Positions 52,033 to 59,453 of a stretch of 64,000 nt of DNA are shown here, piece by piece; the stretch's first letter is position 1; each line of letters begins with the position of its first letter. The position numbers were made by a program, and so were the translations under genes. Source of the DNA: QHVT01 sp036389275. Its GTDB lineage: Bacteria; Acidobacteriota; Thermoanaerobaculia; Gp7-AA8. The notes beneath the pieces were generated by a model. The model saw only the letters and a list, made by a program, of their open reading frames with translations. It did not search any database and was not told the DNA's origin. The DNA lies in contig DASVQE010000107.1 in assembly GCA_036389275.1 (NCBI GenBank), forward strand, positions 1-64,000, given 5' to 3'.

Positions 52033-52034
52033 GG

Positions 52035-52337
52035 TCATTTCTCCTGTGTTCCGATCTCGTGCACTTCCTGACGCGCGTAACGGATCTTCGAACCGGCGAT
52101 GGACATCGCCTGCAGCACCTGCTCGCGGGCGCGCTCGCCGCGGCGCTGCTCGACGACGTGGACCGTGTAGCCGCCGAGGACGGAGGCGAGGACCACCGAG
52201 GCCGCGGCGGCGCGCCACCAGACCCGGCGCTTCGGCTGGACGTACGGTTCGGATTCGATGCGCTGCAACACGCGCGCGGCGAAGCCGGCCGGCGGCGCCT
52301 CGCGCTGCAATGCGCGTTTCAGATCGTGCTCGTTCAT
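52035..52337 (-). CDS. Single-span membrane protein, probable anti-sigma factor
   Basis: The 100-residue protein has a cytosolic N-terminus (about 1-40, MNEHDLKRALQREAPPAGF), one transmembrane helix (about 43-62, AAAASVVLASVLGGY) and a periplasmic coiled tail. The layout and its ATGA overlap with the ECF sigma gene suggest an anti-sigma factor, but no zinc HxxxCxxC motif is present. The N-terminal part ending in FAARVLQRIE also resembles the DUF3379-like regulators. The role is inferred from position. Confidence 0.65.
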   Translation of the reverse strand: MNEHDLKRALQREAPPAGFAARVLQRIESEPYVQPKRRVWWRAAAASVVLASVLGGYTVHVVEQRRGERAREQVLQAMSIAGSKIRYARQEVHEIGTQEK

Positions 52338-52882
52338 GAGTGGGTCTCCAGTTTCCTGCGCAGCGCCTGCAGAGCGCGGTGCAGATGGCTCTTCACGGTG
52401 TTCACCGGCATGCCGACGATGCGGCAGATGTCGCTCGGGTCGAGGTCTTCCTGATATCGCAGCGTGACGACGGCGCGTTGCAGCTCGGGCAGCTCGGCGA
52501 TGTGGCGCTTGAGTTTCCGATCGAGCAGCGGGTCGGCGTGGCGCTCGCGCGCGCGCAGCTCGCCGGCGTCGTCGAGGCTGACCGCTTTGAGGCCGTGGGT
52601 GCGGCGGATCAGATCGATGCAGCGGCGGGTCGTCACCTGCCGCAGCCAGAAAAGCAGATGGGAGTCGGACTCGATCGTGCCGAGGTTCCGATAGAGCTGC
52701 AGAAAGACATCCTGCGCGATCTCCTCGGCGCGTCCGCGGTCGTTGAAAAAATGCAGCCCGAGGCTGTAGACCATCGCCTCGTGCCGCTCGATGAGCTGCG
52801 CGAACGCCTCCTGGTCCCCATCCTTCGCGCGGCTGAGCGCGAGGTCGGGAAACTCGAGCGGTTCGGTCACGATGGCCGTCAT
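52334..52882 (-). CDS. ECF-type RNA polymerase sigma factor
   Basis: The 182-residue protein has region 2 (about 20-90: AFAQLIERHEAMVYSLGLHFFNDRGRAEEIAQDVFLQLYRNL, LFWLRQVTTRRCIDLIRR) and region 4 (about 118-175: LPELQRAVVTLRYQEDLDPSDICRIVGMPVNTVKSHLHRALQALR). No region 1 or 3. It heads a four-gene operon with the putative anti-sigma protein and two DUF4252 proteins, the usual layout of an envelope-stress circuit. The ATG has no strong SD. Confidence 0.95.
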   Translation of the reverse strand: MTAIVTEPLEFPDLALSRAKDGDQEAFAQLIERHEAMVYSLGLHFFNDRGRAEEIAQDVFLQLYRNLGTIESDSHLLFWLRQVTTRRCIDLIRRTHGLKAVSLDDAGELRARERHADPLLDRKLKRHIAELPELQRAVVTLRYQEDLDPSDICRIVGMPVNTVKSHLHRALQALRRKLETHS

Positions 52883-52924
52883 CCTGCGAGCTATATACGC
52901 AGGATTCCGGAAATCGATGCTCGC

Positions 52925-53614
52925 CTACTCGAAGAAAATCTTGGTGCGCACGTCCTGCTCGATCGTGACGGTCACCGGCGGCTCGCGCTGGCCGGAGAGG
53001 ACGTAGACGTAACGGCCGCCGCGCTCGCTGGTGAGGGCGGTGGTGAGGACGGTTCGGATGCGGCGCTGCAGCTCGCCGAGAGTCGTGTAGAGCGCTTCGC
53101 GTCCGCGGTCGGTGTAGAGGCTCAGCTCTTCGACCGCGGCGGTGTCGCGCGTGACGAGTGCGCTTTTGACCACGCCGATCAGCCGCTCCGCCTCGGCCCG
53201 CGTGAGCGGCTCGGGCCGCGGCAGGTAGAGATCGAGCGTCTCATGCGGCGCGTCTGCTCCGGAGGCGAAGCGCACCGGCGTCTGCTTTTTCACCACCGCA
53301 CCGCCCGACGCGGCCTCGACGATGAGGCACCCGTCGTACTGCGGGCCGACACCGACGTCGGCGGTCACTTCATACGATCCGTCCGCGCCGGCGCGCACGA
53401 CGAACGGCTCACGCGTCGCCACGCACGACGGATCGGCTGCCCAGGCCCGAACGCGCGCGAACGCCGCGCGGCCGCCGTTCGCATCGAAGACGACGCCGCG
53501 CGCGACGACGAGATTCTCCGGGCGGTCGGGCGGCGGAGGCGGCGTCGACGCCGGCGGAACGGTGGTCGTGGTGCAGGCGGCGGCGAGGAGCAGAAGGATT
53601 GCGAAGGAGCGCAT
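52925..53614 (-). CDS. Lipoprotein of unknown function
   Basis: The 229-residue protein has a lipoprotein signal (MRSFAILLLLAAAC, lipobox LAAAC) followed by a Pro/Thr-rich spacer, a carboxypeptidase-regulatory-like beta-sandwich (about 40-130; ARGVVFDANGGRAAFARVRAWA, GADGSYEVTADVG) and a helical C-terminal part. It probably sits in the outer membrane. It is divergent from the first RDD gene, with only 31 bases between the starts. Its first codons were copied by the neighbouring tandem duplication. Confidence 0.75.
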   Translation of the reverse strand: MRSFAILLLLAAACTTTTVPPASTPPPPPDRPENLVVARGVVFDANGGRAAFARVRAWAADPSCVATREPFVVRAGADGSYEVTADVGVGPQYDGCLIVEAASGGAVVKKQTPVRFASGADAPHETLDLYLPRPEPLTRAEAERLIGVVKSALVTRDTAAVEELSLYTDRGREALYTTLGELQRRIRTVLTTALTSERGGRYVYVLSGQREPPVTVTIEQDVRTKIFFE

Positions 53615-53645
53615 CGGAAGATCACAATACCGTTCACATACCAAC

Positions 53646-54614
53646 ATGACGACGGAATCGACGCTGGTGCTGCCGGCGCAGGAGATCCCCACGTGGGTGC
53701 GGCCGCCGTTCTGGCGGCGCGACATCGCCTTCGGCATCGACGGCTTCGTGCTGGGCGCGATCGTTGGCCTGCTCGCGCTCGTAGCGCCGACGGCGGCACG
53801 CGCCCTCGGGCCGTGGGGCCGTTGGGCCGGCGGCGCGATCGGCGTCCTCTACTTCGGCTTCGCGGGCTCGGCGCGTTTCCAGGGCCGGAGCATCGGGAAA
53901 AGGGTCTGCGGCATCGCCGTCGTGCGGCGCGACGGTACGTACCTGCCGCTCGGCGCGTCGATGCTGCGCGCGGTCGTTCTGATGCTGCCGCTCACTTGCG
54001 AGACCGACATGTTCCTCACCGGCCGCATTACCGCGGTGCTGCAGGGCGTGATCGTGTTCGGCATCGGCGGCGTCTCGCTCTATCTGTTCATCGCGAATCG
54101 CGCGACGCGGCAGACGCTGCACGACCTCGCCGTCGGCTCACTCGTGCTGCGGCGCGAGCAGATCCCGGCCGCAGCAGCGGCGCCGCGAGTCTGGCGCGGT
54201 CACGCCGCGATCGCGGCGGTGCTCCTCGCGCTCGTATTGGGCGGGCCGTTCCTCCTGGTGCACGCGATGCTGGGAGGCAGGAACTTCGCCGCGATGATCG
54301 CGATCGGCGAGGAGGCGCGCGCGAAGACCGGGTTCGACGTCGGAGTGCAGGAGCAAATGATCCGGCTCCCCAATCGTCCGACGAGACGCAGCCTCAGTAT
54401 GACGATGATGACGTGGACGCCTGCAAAGAATCCGGAGGCGCTGGCGCATACGCTCGCCGCGATCGCCGCGCGGCACTACGACCTCGGCCGCATCGAGAAC
54501 GCCGACGTCGTGATCGTCAGCGGGTTCGACTTGCTCTTCGCGCAGTCGGTGAGCGCGAAAAGTTATCCGTTCTCGCACGGCGAGTTGCTACAGATGGCGC
54601 GCTCGCGTCAGTGA
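53646..54614 (+). CDS. RDD family membrane protein (copy 1)
   Basis: The 322-residue protein has the RDD domain (about 20-185): RRDIAFGIDGFVLG with the Arg-Asp-Asp-like pattern, GRSIGKRVCGIAVVRRDGTYLPLGASMLRA, and ATRQTLHDLAVGSLVLRR. A further transmembrane helix (about 195-215) and a C-terminal periplasmic domain (about 220-320) follow. RDD proteins are small channels or transporters of uncertain substrate. It begins the duplicated block. The second copy has 322 residues too. Confidence 0.9.
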   Translation: MTTESTLVLPAQEIPTWVRPPFWRRDIAFGIDGFVLGAIVGLLALVAPTAARALGPWGRWAGGAIGVLYFGFAGSARFQGRSIGKRVCGIAVVRRDGTYLPLGASMLRAVVLMLPLTCETDMFLTGRITAVLQGVIVFGIGGVSLYLFIANRATRQTLHDLAVGSLVLRREQIPAAAAAPRVWRGHAAIAAVLLALVLGGPFLLVHAMLGGRNFAAMIAIGEEARAKTGFDVGVQEQMIRLPNRPTRRSLSMTMMTWTPAKNPEALAHTLAAIAARHYDLGRIENADVVIVSGFDLLFAQSVSAKSYPFSHGELLQMARSRQ

Positions 54615-54745
54615 TGCTCCGGCTCGGCCGGCGCGGCCGGCGGCGCTTCGGGCTGCGGCTTGCCGCGGTGGCAGGTCCAGCAGCCGACGGTCATCGTCGC
54701 GTCGGCGTGGTCGGCGAGGAGCAGAAGGATTGCGAGTGAGCGCAT
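54608..54745 (-). CDS. Chimeric mini-cytochrome: lipoprotein leader joined to a cytochrome tail
   Basis: This 45-residue ORF joins, in frame, the signal-like start of the lipoprotein gene (MRSLAILLLLAD) to the C-terminal end of the neighbouring cytochrome gene, keeping the single haem motif CWTCH and the Pro/Glu-rich tail. It arose at the junction of the 1131-bp duplication. It lacks the Cys lipobox. It might be expressed, as the lipoprotein's upstream region was copied with it, or be a non-functional relic. It ends overlapping the first RDD gene by 7 bases. Confidence 0.5.
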   Translation of the reverse strand: MRSLAILLLLADHADATMTVGCWTCHRGKPQPEAPPAAPAEPEHH

Positions 54746-54776
54746 CGGAAGATCACAATACCGTTCACATACCAAC

Positions 54777-55745
54777 ATGACGACGGAATCAACGCTGGTG
54801 CTGCCGCCTCGCATCGCGCCACTCCCGAGGCGCGCGCGGCCACCGTTCTGGCTGCGCGTCGCGGCGTGCCTCATCGACGGCCTCCTGCTGTCCGCGATCG
54901 TGCGCGTGCTCTCGCTGATCGCGCAGGCGCTGGGCCGCTCCCTCGGGACGTGGGACCACTTCGCGGCCGGCGTGCTCGGCATCGTCTACCTCGGCTTCGC
55001 GGGCTCGGAGCGTTTCCACGGCCGCAGCATCGGGAAACGCATCTGCGGCATCGCTGTCGTGCGGCGCGACGGCACGTACCTGCCGCTCGGCGCGGCGATG
55101 TTGCGCGCGCTCGTTCTGATGCTGCCCGTGATCGCCGATGTTCCGGCGCTCTCCGGCAGCCGCGGCGGCGCGGTGTTGCGAGCGGTGATCTTCGGACTCG
55201 GCTGCCTCGCCGTCTACCTGTTCCTCGCGAATCGCGCGACGCGGCAGACGCTGCACGACCTTGCCGTCGGCTCACTCGTGCTGCAGCGCGACGAGATTCC
55301 GGAAGCGGCGACGACGCCGCGATTGTGGCGCGGCCATCTGGCGATCGGCGCGCTGCTCGTCGCGCCGATCGTCGCCGGGCTGCTGCTCCTGCCGCGCGTG
55401 ATCCCGCCGGTCGACGAGGCCGCCATGCGCGCCGTCGGCGAGGAGGCACACGCGAAGACGGGGCTCGACGTGCGCGTGCAGGAGGCCAGGATCCGCCTCA
55501 CGGATCGTTCGACGAGGCGGACCGTCGTCGTGAGCGCAACGTTGTCGACTCCGGTGAAGAATCAGGAGGCGCTGGCGAACATGCTGGCCGCGATCGTCGC
55601 GCGCCACTACGACCTCCGCGACGTCGATGGAGTCGACATCGTCTTCGTCAGCGCGCGCGGCCTGCTCGTCGTGCATGCGAACAGCGTGGAACGCTACTCG
55701 TTCACGCACGACGAGTTGCTAGCGATGGCGCGCTCGCGTCAGTGA
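54777..55745 (+). CDS. RDD family membrane protein (copy 2)
   Basis: The 322-residue paralogue of copy 1 shares MTTESTLVLP at the start, GRSIGKRICGIAVVRRDGTYLPLGAAMLRA, and ATRQTLHDLAVGSLVLQR. It differs most in residues 11-25 and in the C-terminal domain. The RDD signature is Arg-Val-Ala-Ala-Cys-Leu-Ile-Asp in the first helix. It is followed by the convergent, intact cytochrome gene, with a 7-base overlap. Both copies retain open frames, suggesting they are kept by selection or that the duplication is not ancient. Confidence 0.9.
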   Translation: MTTESTLVLPPRIAPLPRRARPPFWLRVAACLIDGLLLSAIVRVLSLIAQALGRSLGTWDHFAAGVLGIVYLGFAGSERFHGRSIGKRICGIAVVRRDGTYLPLGAAMLRALVLMLPVIADVPALSGSRGGAVLRAVIFGLGCLAVYLFLANRATRQTLHDLAVGSLVLQRDEIPEAATTPRLWRGHLAIGALLVAPIVAGLLLLPRVIPPVDEAAMRAVGEEAHAKTGLDVRVQEARIRLTDRSTRRTVVVSATLSTPVKNQEALANMLAAIVARHYDLRDVDGVDIVFVSARGLLVVHANSVERYSFTHDELLAMARSRQ

Positions 55746-56185
55746 TGCTCCGGCTCGGCCGGCGCGGCGGGCGGCGCTTCCGGCTGCGGCTTGCCGCGGT
55801 GGCAGGTCCAGCAGCCGACGGTCATCGGCGGGTCGGCGTCGTTCGGGACGCGCGGGAGCTTCGAGACGTAGTCGGCGTTGATGCGCTGGGTCATGCGCAT
55901 CATCACCCGGGCGCGGTTCTTCTGCGGATTTGCGTCGGACGCAAAATCGAGTTTCGAGGCGTCGTCGGTGCGCGCCGCGTGACAGTAGTCGCACCGCACG
56001 CCGAGCGAGCGCGTGAAGGCGCGCATCGTTCCGAGGAGCTCCTCGCGGGTGATGTTCTGCGGCAGGACCTGCAGGTTGTGAAACTGCAGATCGTCGGCGC
56101 GGGTCTTTCCCTGCTGCTGCTGGATCGCGGTGCAGCCGAGGAAAGCAAAGACGGCAAAAAGAAAAGCGCGCTTGATCGTGTTCAT
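55739..56185 (-). CDS. Di-haem c-type cytochrome lipoprotein
   Basis: The 148-residue protein has a lipoprotein signal (about 1-18, lipobox FLGC) and two haem motifs, CDYCH near residue 68 and CWTCH near residue 125, each followed by a short spacer, with a Pro/Glu-rich tail. This pattern resembles small photosynthetic reaction-centre-type cytochrome c subunits seen in non-phototrophic Acidobacteriota. It is probably an electron carrier at the outer face of a membrane. The start overlaps the GNAT stop by ATGA. The end was duplicated in the 54.6-kb chimera. Confidence 0.85.
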   Translation of the reverse strand: MNTIKRAFLFAVFAFLGCTAIQQQQGKTRADDLQFHNLQVLPQNITREELLGTMRAFTRSLGVRCDYCHAARTDDASKLDFASDANPQKNRARVMMRMTQRINADYVSKLPRVPNDADPPMTVGCWTCHRGKPQPEAPPAAPAEPEHH

Positions 56186-56685
56186 CTGCGCGGAAAAGTG
56201 TATTCCATCACCCGGTCCGTCTGCAGGTCGCTGCCGAGAAGAAACGGTTGCGAGCCGATGTCGACGAAGCCGCACTTCGCGTAGAAGGCGATCGCGCGCG
56301 CGTTCCGCTCCCACACTCCGAGAAAGACGCGCTCCGCGCCGTGCGCCTGCGCGGCCTCGCGCGTGGCCTGCATCAGCGCCTGAGCGATGCCGCGTCCGTG
56401 ATAGGCGCGGTCGACATAGAAGCGGGCAATCTCGACTCGTCCGGGCCCGCGGTCGAGCGCGAGCTGCGCGAAGGCCACGGCCACGCCGTCGTCTTCGGCG
56501 AGCAGCGTGGCGAGGTCGCGATTTTCGATCTCGCGCCGCTGCCGCTCCTCTCCATACGTGCGCGCCGCATACGCCTCCATGTCCTCGGCGCGGTTGTCGC
56601 GCGCGAACGTGTCGCGGAACGTCCGCTCGGCGAGCTCCGCGAGCGTCGCCGCATCGTCGGCGGTGGCGCGGCGGATGGTCAGCAC
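56182..56685 (-). CDS. GNAT family N-acetyltransferase
   Basis: The 167-residue enzyme has the GNAT layout: LTIRRATADDAATLAELAERTF at the start, beta strands VAFAQLALD and RVEIARFYVD, the acetyl-CoA loop GRGIAQALMQA, and GVWERNARAIAFYAKCGFVDIG. This is the subfamily that often acetylates small metabolites or protein N-termini; the substrate is unknown. Overlap with the cytochrome gene (ATGA) suggests co-transcription but a functional link is not clear. Confidence 0.92.
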   Translation of the reverse strand: MLTIRRATADDAATLAELAERTFRDTFARDNRAEDMEAYAARTYGEERQRREIENRDLATLLAEDDGVAVAFAQLALDRGPGRVEIARFYVDRAYHGRGIAQALMQATREAAQAHGAERVFLGVWERNARAIAFYAKCGFVDIGSQPFLLGSDLQTDRVMEYTFPRR

Positions 56686-56686
56686 G

Positions 56687-57991
56687 TCAGTGCGCGGCGG
56701 CGGCCATGTCGAGCCGGCGATAGCGACGCGTCTGCGGCAGACAGCTCTTGTGCTCGATGTGGTGCAGGTACTCGTCGCGGAACTTCTTGACCGAGGAGAT
56801 CACCGGACCGATGGCCGCATCGCCGAGGGCGCAGAGCGACTTGCCGCCGATGTTGTCGCTCATGTCGAGCAGCAGATCGGCGTCCTGCTTGCGACCCTCC
56901 CCTTTTTCAATGCGGTCGAGCACCGACTCGAGCCAGTTCGTCCCTTCGCGGCACGGCGTGCACTGGCCGCACGACTCGTGCGCGAAAAACTTCGCCAGCC
57001 GCCAGACCGCGTCGACGATGCAGACGCTCTCGTCGAGCACGATGATGCCGGCCGAGCCGAGCATCGAGCCGGCCTTCATCAGCGAGTCGAAGTTCAGCGG
57101 GATGTCGATCTCGTCTTTCGTCAGCATCGGCGCCGACGCGCCGCCGGGAATGACCGCCTTGAGCTGCCGGTCGCCGGTGATGCCGCCGCAGTGGTCGTAG
57201 ATCAGCTCCTTGAGGTTCATCCCCATCGGGAACTCGTAGACGCCCGGCTTCTTCACGTTGCCGGAGACGCAGTAGAGCTTCGGGCCGGTGTTCTTCGGGC
57301 TGCCGAACGACTTGAACCAGTCGGCGCCGTGCTTGACGATGAGCGGCACGCAGGCCAGCGTCTCGACGTTCTGCACGACCGTCGGTCCGCCGAACACGCC
57401 CACCACCGCCGGGAACGGCGGTTTGACGCGCGGCTGGCCGCGATGCCCTTCGACCGACTCGATGAGACCCGTCTCCTCGCCGCAGATGTAGGCGCCGGCG
57501 CCGCGATGCACGGTGATGTCGAAGTCGAAGCCGCTGCCGAAGAGGTTCTTGCCGAGGAAGCCTTTGGCGCGCGCTTCCTCGAGCGCTTTGTCGAGCACCG
57601 TCGCGCCGTAATAGAACTCGCCGCGGATGTAGATGTAGGCCATCGGACAGGAGCCGATGGCGAAGGCGGCGATGATCATCCCTTCGATCAGCAGGTGCGG
57701 ATCCTTCTCGATGATCACGCGATCCTTGAACGTGCCCGGCTCCGACTCGTCGGCGTTGCAGAGCAGATAGGTCGGGCGCGGCGCGTTCTTCGGGACGAAG
57801 CTCCACTTGTTGCCCGTCGGGAAGCCGGCGCCGCCGCGGCCGCGCAGCTCGGAATCCTTGACGAGCTGCACGATCTGGTCGGGCGTCATCGTCAGCGCGC
57901 GGCGGGCGTTCTCGTAGTCGCCGTACGTGTCGATGGAGGTCGAGTTCGGCTTGTCGATGTTCGCCAGCAGGACTTTGATCGGTTCGGTCAC
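56687..57991 (-). CDS. nuoF: NADH-quinone oxidoreductase subunit F
   Basis: The 434-residue product has the NADH/FMN site (RGRGGAGFPTGNKWSF, and GAGAYICGEETGLIESVEG), the ubiquitin-fold SLBB-like region, and the 4Fe-4S cluster N3 site (HESCGQCTPCREGTNW plus a later Cys in SLCALGD). It binds NADH and passes electrons to FMN and N3 in complex I. The GTG start overlaps the nuoE stop by four bases (GTGA). The upstream longer ORF is read in the wrong frame of nuoE. NuoG is not adjacent. Confidence 0.96.
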   Translation of the reverse strand: MTEPIKVLLANIDKPNSTSIDTYGDYENARRALTMTPDQIVQLVKDSELRGRGGAGFPTGNKWSFVPKNAPRPTYLLCNADESEPGTFKDRVIIEKDPHLLIEGMIIAAFAIGSCPMAYIYIRGEFYYGATVLDKALEEARAKGFLGKNLFGSGFDFDITVHRGAGAYICGEETGLIESVEGHRGQPRVKPPFPAVVGVFGGPTVVQNVETLACVPLIVKHGADWFKSFGSPKNTGPKLYCVSGNVKKPGVYEFPMGMNLKELIYDHCGGITGDRQLKAVIPGGASAPMLTKDEIDIPLNFDSLMKAGSMLGSAGIIVLDESVCIVDAVWRLAKFFAHESCGQCTPCREGTNWLESVLDRIEKGEGRKQDADLLLDMSDNIGGKSLCALGDAAIGPVISSVKKFRDEYLHHIEHKSCLPQTRRYRRLDMAAAAH

Positions 57992-58518
57992 TTGAGCCGC
58001 TCCAGCAGCGAGTCCATCTTCTTGATGTCCATGTTCTCGTGGTAGTCGTTGTTGACCTGCACCACCGGCGCCGTGCCGCACGAGCCGAGGCATTCCACTT
58101 CGACGACGGTGTAGAGGCCGTCCTTGGTGGTCTCGCCGGGGTTGATGCGCAGCCGCTCGCAGAGGTGGTCGTAGAGGTCGTAGGCGTTGCTGACCATGCA
58201 ACTGAGGTTCGTACAGACCTGCAGGTGGTACTTGCCCACCGGCCGCTGGTTGTACATGTTATAAAAAGATACTACGCCGAAGACGGTGGCCGGGGCGAGG
58301 TCGAGCAGATCGCCGACGTAGTGCACGACTTCCGGCGAGATCCATCCCCACACTTCCTGCGCCAGGTGCAGCGTCGGCAGCAGCGCGGCCTCTTTGGTCG
58401 GATAGCGCGTCAGGATCCACTCGAAGCGCTTCTTCGCCTCGTCGGGAAACTCGACGTGCTTGTTCGGATCGGGGAAACGCTCTTTGGCGTAGGGGTTGTC
58501 GGGATGAAGGTCGGCCAT
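57988..58518 (-). CDS. nuoE: NADH-quinone oxidoreductase subunit E
   Basis: The 176-residue subunit carries the 2Fe-2S cluster: CTNLSCMV and, later, ECLGSCGTAPVVQV supply four Cys. The N-terminal helical part includes LLPTLHLAQEVWGWISPEVVHYVGDLL. It forms the NADH-oxidising arm with NuoF. It follows nuoA in this window but after 111 bases of tandem and inverted heptamer repeat, rather than the usual B, C and D genes. Confidence 0.96.
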   Translation of the reverse strand: MADLHPDNPYAKERFPDPNKHVEFPDEAKKRFEWILTRYPTKEAALLPTLHLAQEVWGWISPEVVHYVGDLLDLAPATVFGVVSFYNMYNQRPVGKYHLQVCTNLSCMVSNAYDLYDHLCERLRINPGETTKDGLYTVVEVECLGSCGTAPVVQVNNDYHENMDIKKMDSLLERLK

Positions 58519-58524
58519 AGGATC

Positions 58525-58617
58525 AGTGCTGAAGTGCTGAGTGCTGAGTGCTAAGTGCTAAGTGCTAAGTGCGTCGTGATTGGCGGAGCCCAGCACTTTG
58601 CACTTAGCACTTAGCAC
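58525..58617. repeat. Heptamer tandem repeats forming an 18-bp hairpin, between nuoA and nuoE
   Basis: AGTGCTA/G units run seven-fold at 58525-58572 (one has an extra A). The reverse complement recurs at 58593-58617. 58555-58572 and 58600-58617 pair perfectly over 18 bp with a 27-base loop. The segment fills the 111-base space between the genes. It may terminate, stabilise or attenuate the nuoA-nuoEF transcript. Confidence 0.85.
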
Positions 58618-58629
58618 CGCCTCTCTTTC

Positions 58630-59007
58630 TTACTTCCAGTCGAACGTCTTCCGCTTCCAGACGTAGAGGTAGCCGACGCCGAGGAGAGCGATGAAGACGG
58701 CCATCTCGCCGAAGACGAACCAGTTCAGGCCGGACGGCGTACGCGTCGCGTCGCGATAGATGACCGCCCAGGGATAGAGGAACGCCGCCTCGATGTCGAA
58801 GAGGATGAACAGCATGGCGATCTGGTAGAAGCGGACGTTGACGCGCTTGCGGCTCTCGTCGAGCAGCGGCACGCCGCTCTCGTACGGCGCGAGCTTGGAC
58901 GGATTACGCTGGTGGCGGCCGACGACCCAGTTCAGGCCGAGAAAGATCGCGCCGAGCGCGCCGGCCGCGAAGAGCATGATCAGGATGGGAACGTAGCTGT
59001 TGGTCAT
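58630..59007 (-). CDS. nuoA: NADH-quinone oxidoreductase subunit A
   Basis: The 125-residue membrane subunit has three transmembrane helices (about 8-28, 65-85, 95-115) and the NuoA signature PYESGVPLLDESRKRVNVRFYQIAMLFILFDIEAAFLYPW. It belongs to complex I's proton-pumping arm. Normally nuoA is followed by nuoB, C and D; here nuoE and nuoF come next. SD is weak. The spacer before it (59008-59075) holds no clear promoter. Confidence 0.95.
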   Translation of the reverse strand: MTNSYVPILIMLFAAGALGAIFLGLNWVVGRHQRNPSKLAPYESGVPLLDESRKRVNVRFYQIAMLFILFDIEAAFLYPWAVIYRDATRTPSGLNWFVFGEMAVFIALLGVGYLYVWKRKTFDWK

Positions 59008-59075
59008 GTCAGGTCACTGCAAAGGCGGGCGCATCGTAGTCGCTCACCGCCGCGACACGCAACAGCGCTGCCGCG

Positions 59076-59426
59076 TCAGGCGACCGACTCGGTCAGGTAC
59101 TGCATGGCCGTGTCGCGCGAGTCGAAGATCTTGAAGACCGTGTCGAGCTTGGTGATCTTGAGCAGAGCCAGGATGCGGTGCGACGGCTTGACCAGGGCCA
59201 TCTTCCGCTGCCGGTCTTCGAACTTCTGCAGGTAGCCGATCAACTCGCCGAGGCCGGTCGAGTCCATGTAGTTGATCGCCTCGAAATTGATCATCACCGG
59301 GCCGGTCTCGTCGTTGAGGACCTTCTCCAGGTAGCTGGAGAATTCGCGCGCGCTCTCGCCGAGCTTGATCACGCCCTGAATGTCGAGGACGGTGACGTCT
59401 TGGACCCTGTTTTTGATGATGTTCAT
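59076..59426 (-). CDS. STAS domain anti-sigma factor antagonist
   Basis: The 116-residue protein is a single STAS domain: VTVLDIQGVIKLGESAREFSSYL at the start, FEAINYMDSTGLGELIGYL with the phospho-acceptor Ser56, and LKITKLDTVFKIFDS. It should bind or release a serine kinase/anti-sigma protein (RsbV/SpoIIAA-type), which is not encoded nearby. ATG 59426 is preferred to an upstream in-frame codon as it starts the first beta strand. Confidence 0.92.
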   Translation of the reverse strand: MNIIKNRVQDVTVLDIQGVIKLGESAREFSSYLEKVLNDETGPVMINFEAINYMDSTGLGELIGYLQKFEDRQRKMALVKPSHRILALLKITKLDTVFKIFDSRDTAMQYLTESVA

Positions 59427-59453
59427 ACGCCCGGCGGAGTGTATCACCGGTCG

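Larger units (their letters stand above)
53611..55745 (+). repeat. Tandem duplication, period 1131 bp
   Basis: The block that starts in the first codons of the lipoprotein gene, crosses the divergent promoter and includes the RDD gene and the 3' end of the cytochrome gene is present twice. The RDD starts at 53646 and 54777 are 1131 bases apart. The 35 bases before each ATG and the first 11 bases of coding sequence are essentially identical. The RDD genes have the same length but have diverged in sequence. Confidence 0.8.

Noticed and set aside
52340..54739. Plus-strand open frame of 799 codons across the sigma and RDD genes
   Set aside because: Crosses several real genes on both strands with no recognisable domain; low-complexity Arg-rich text.
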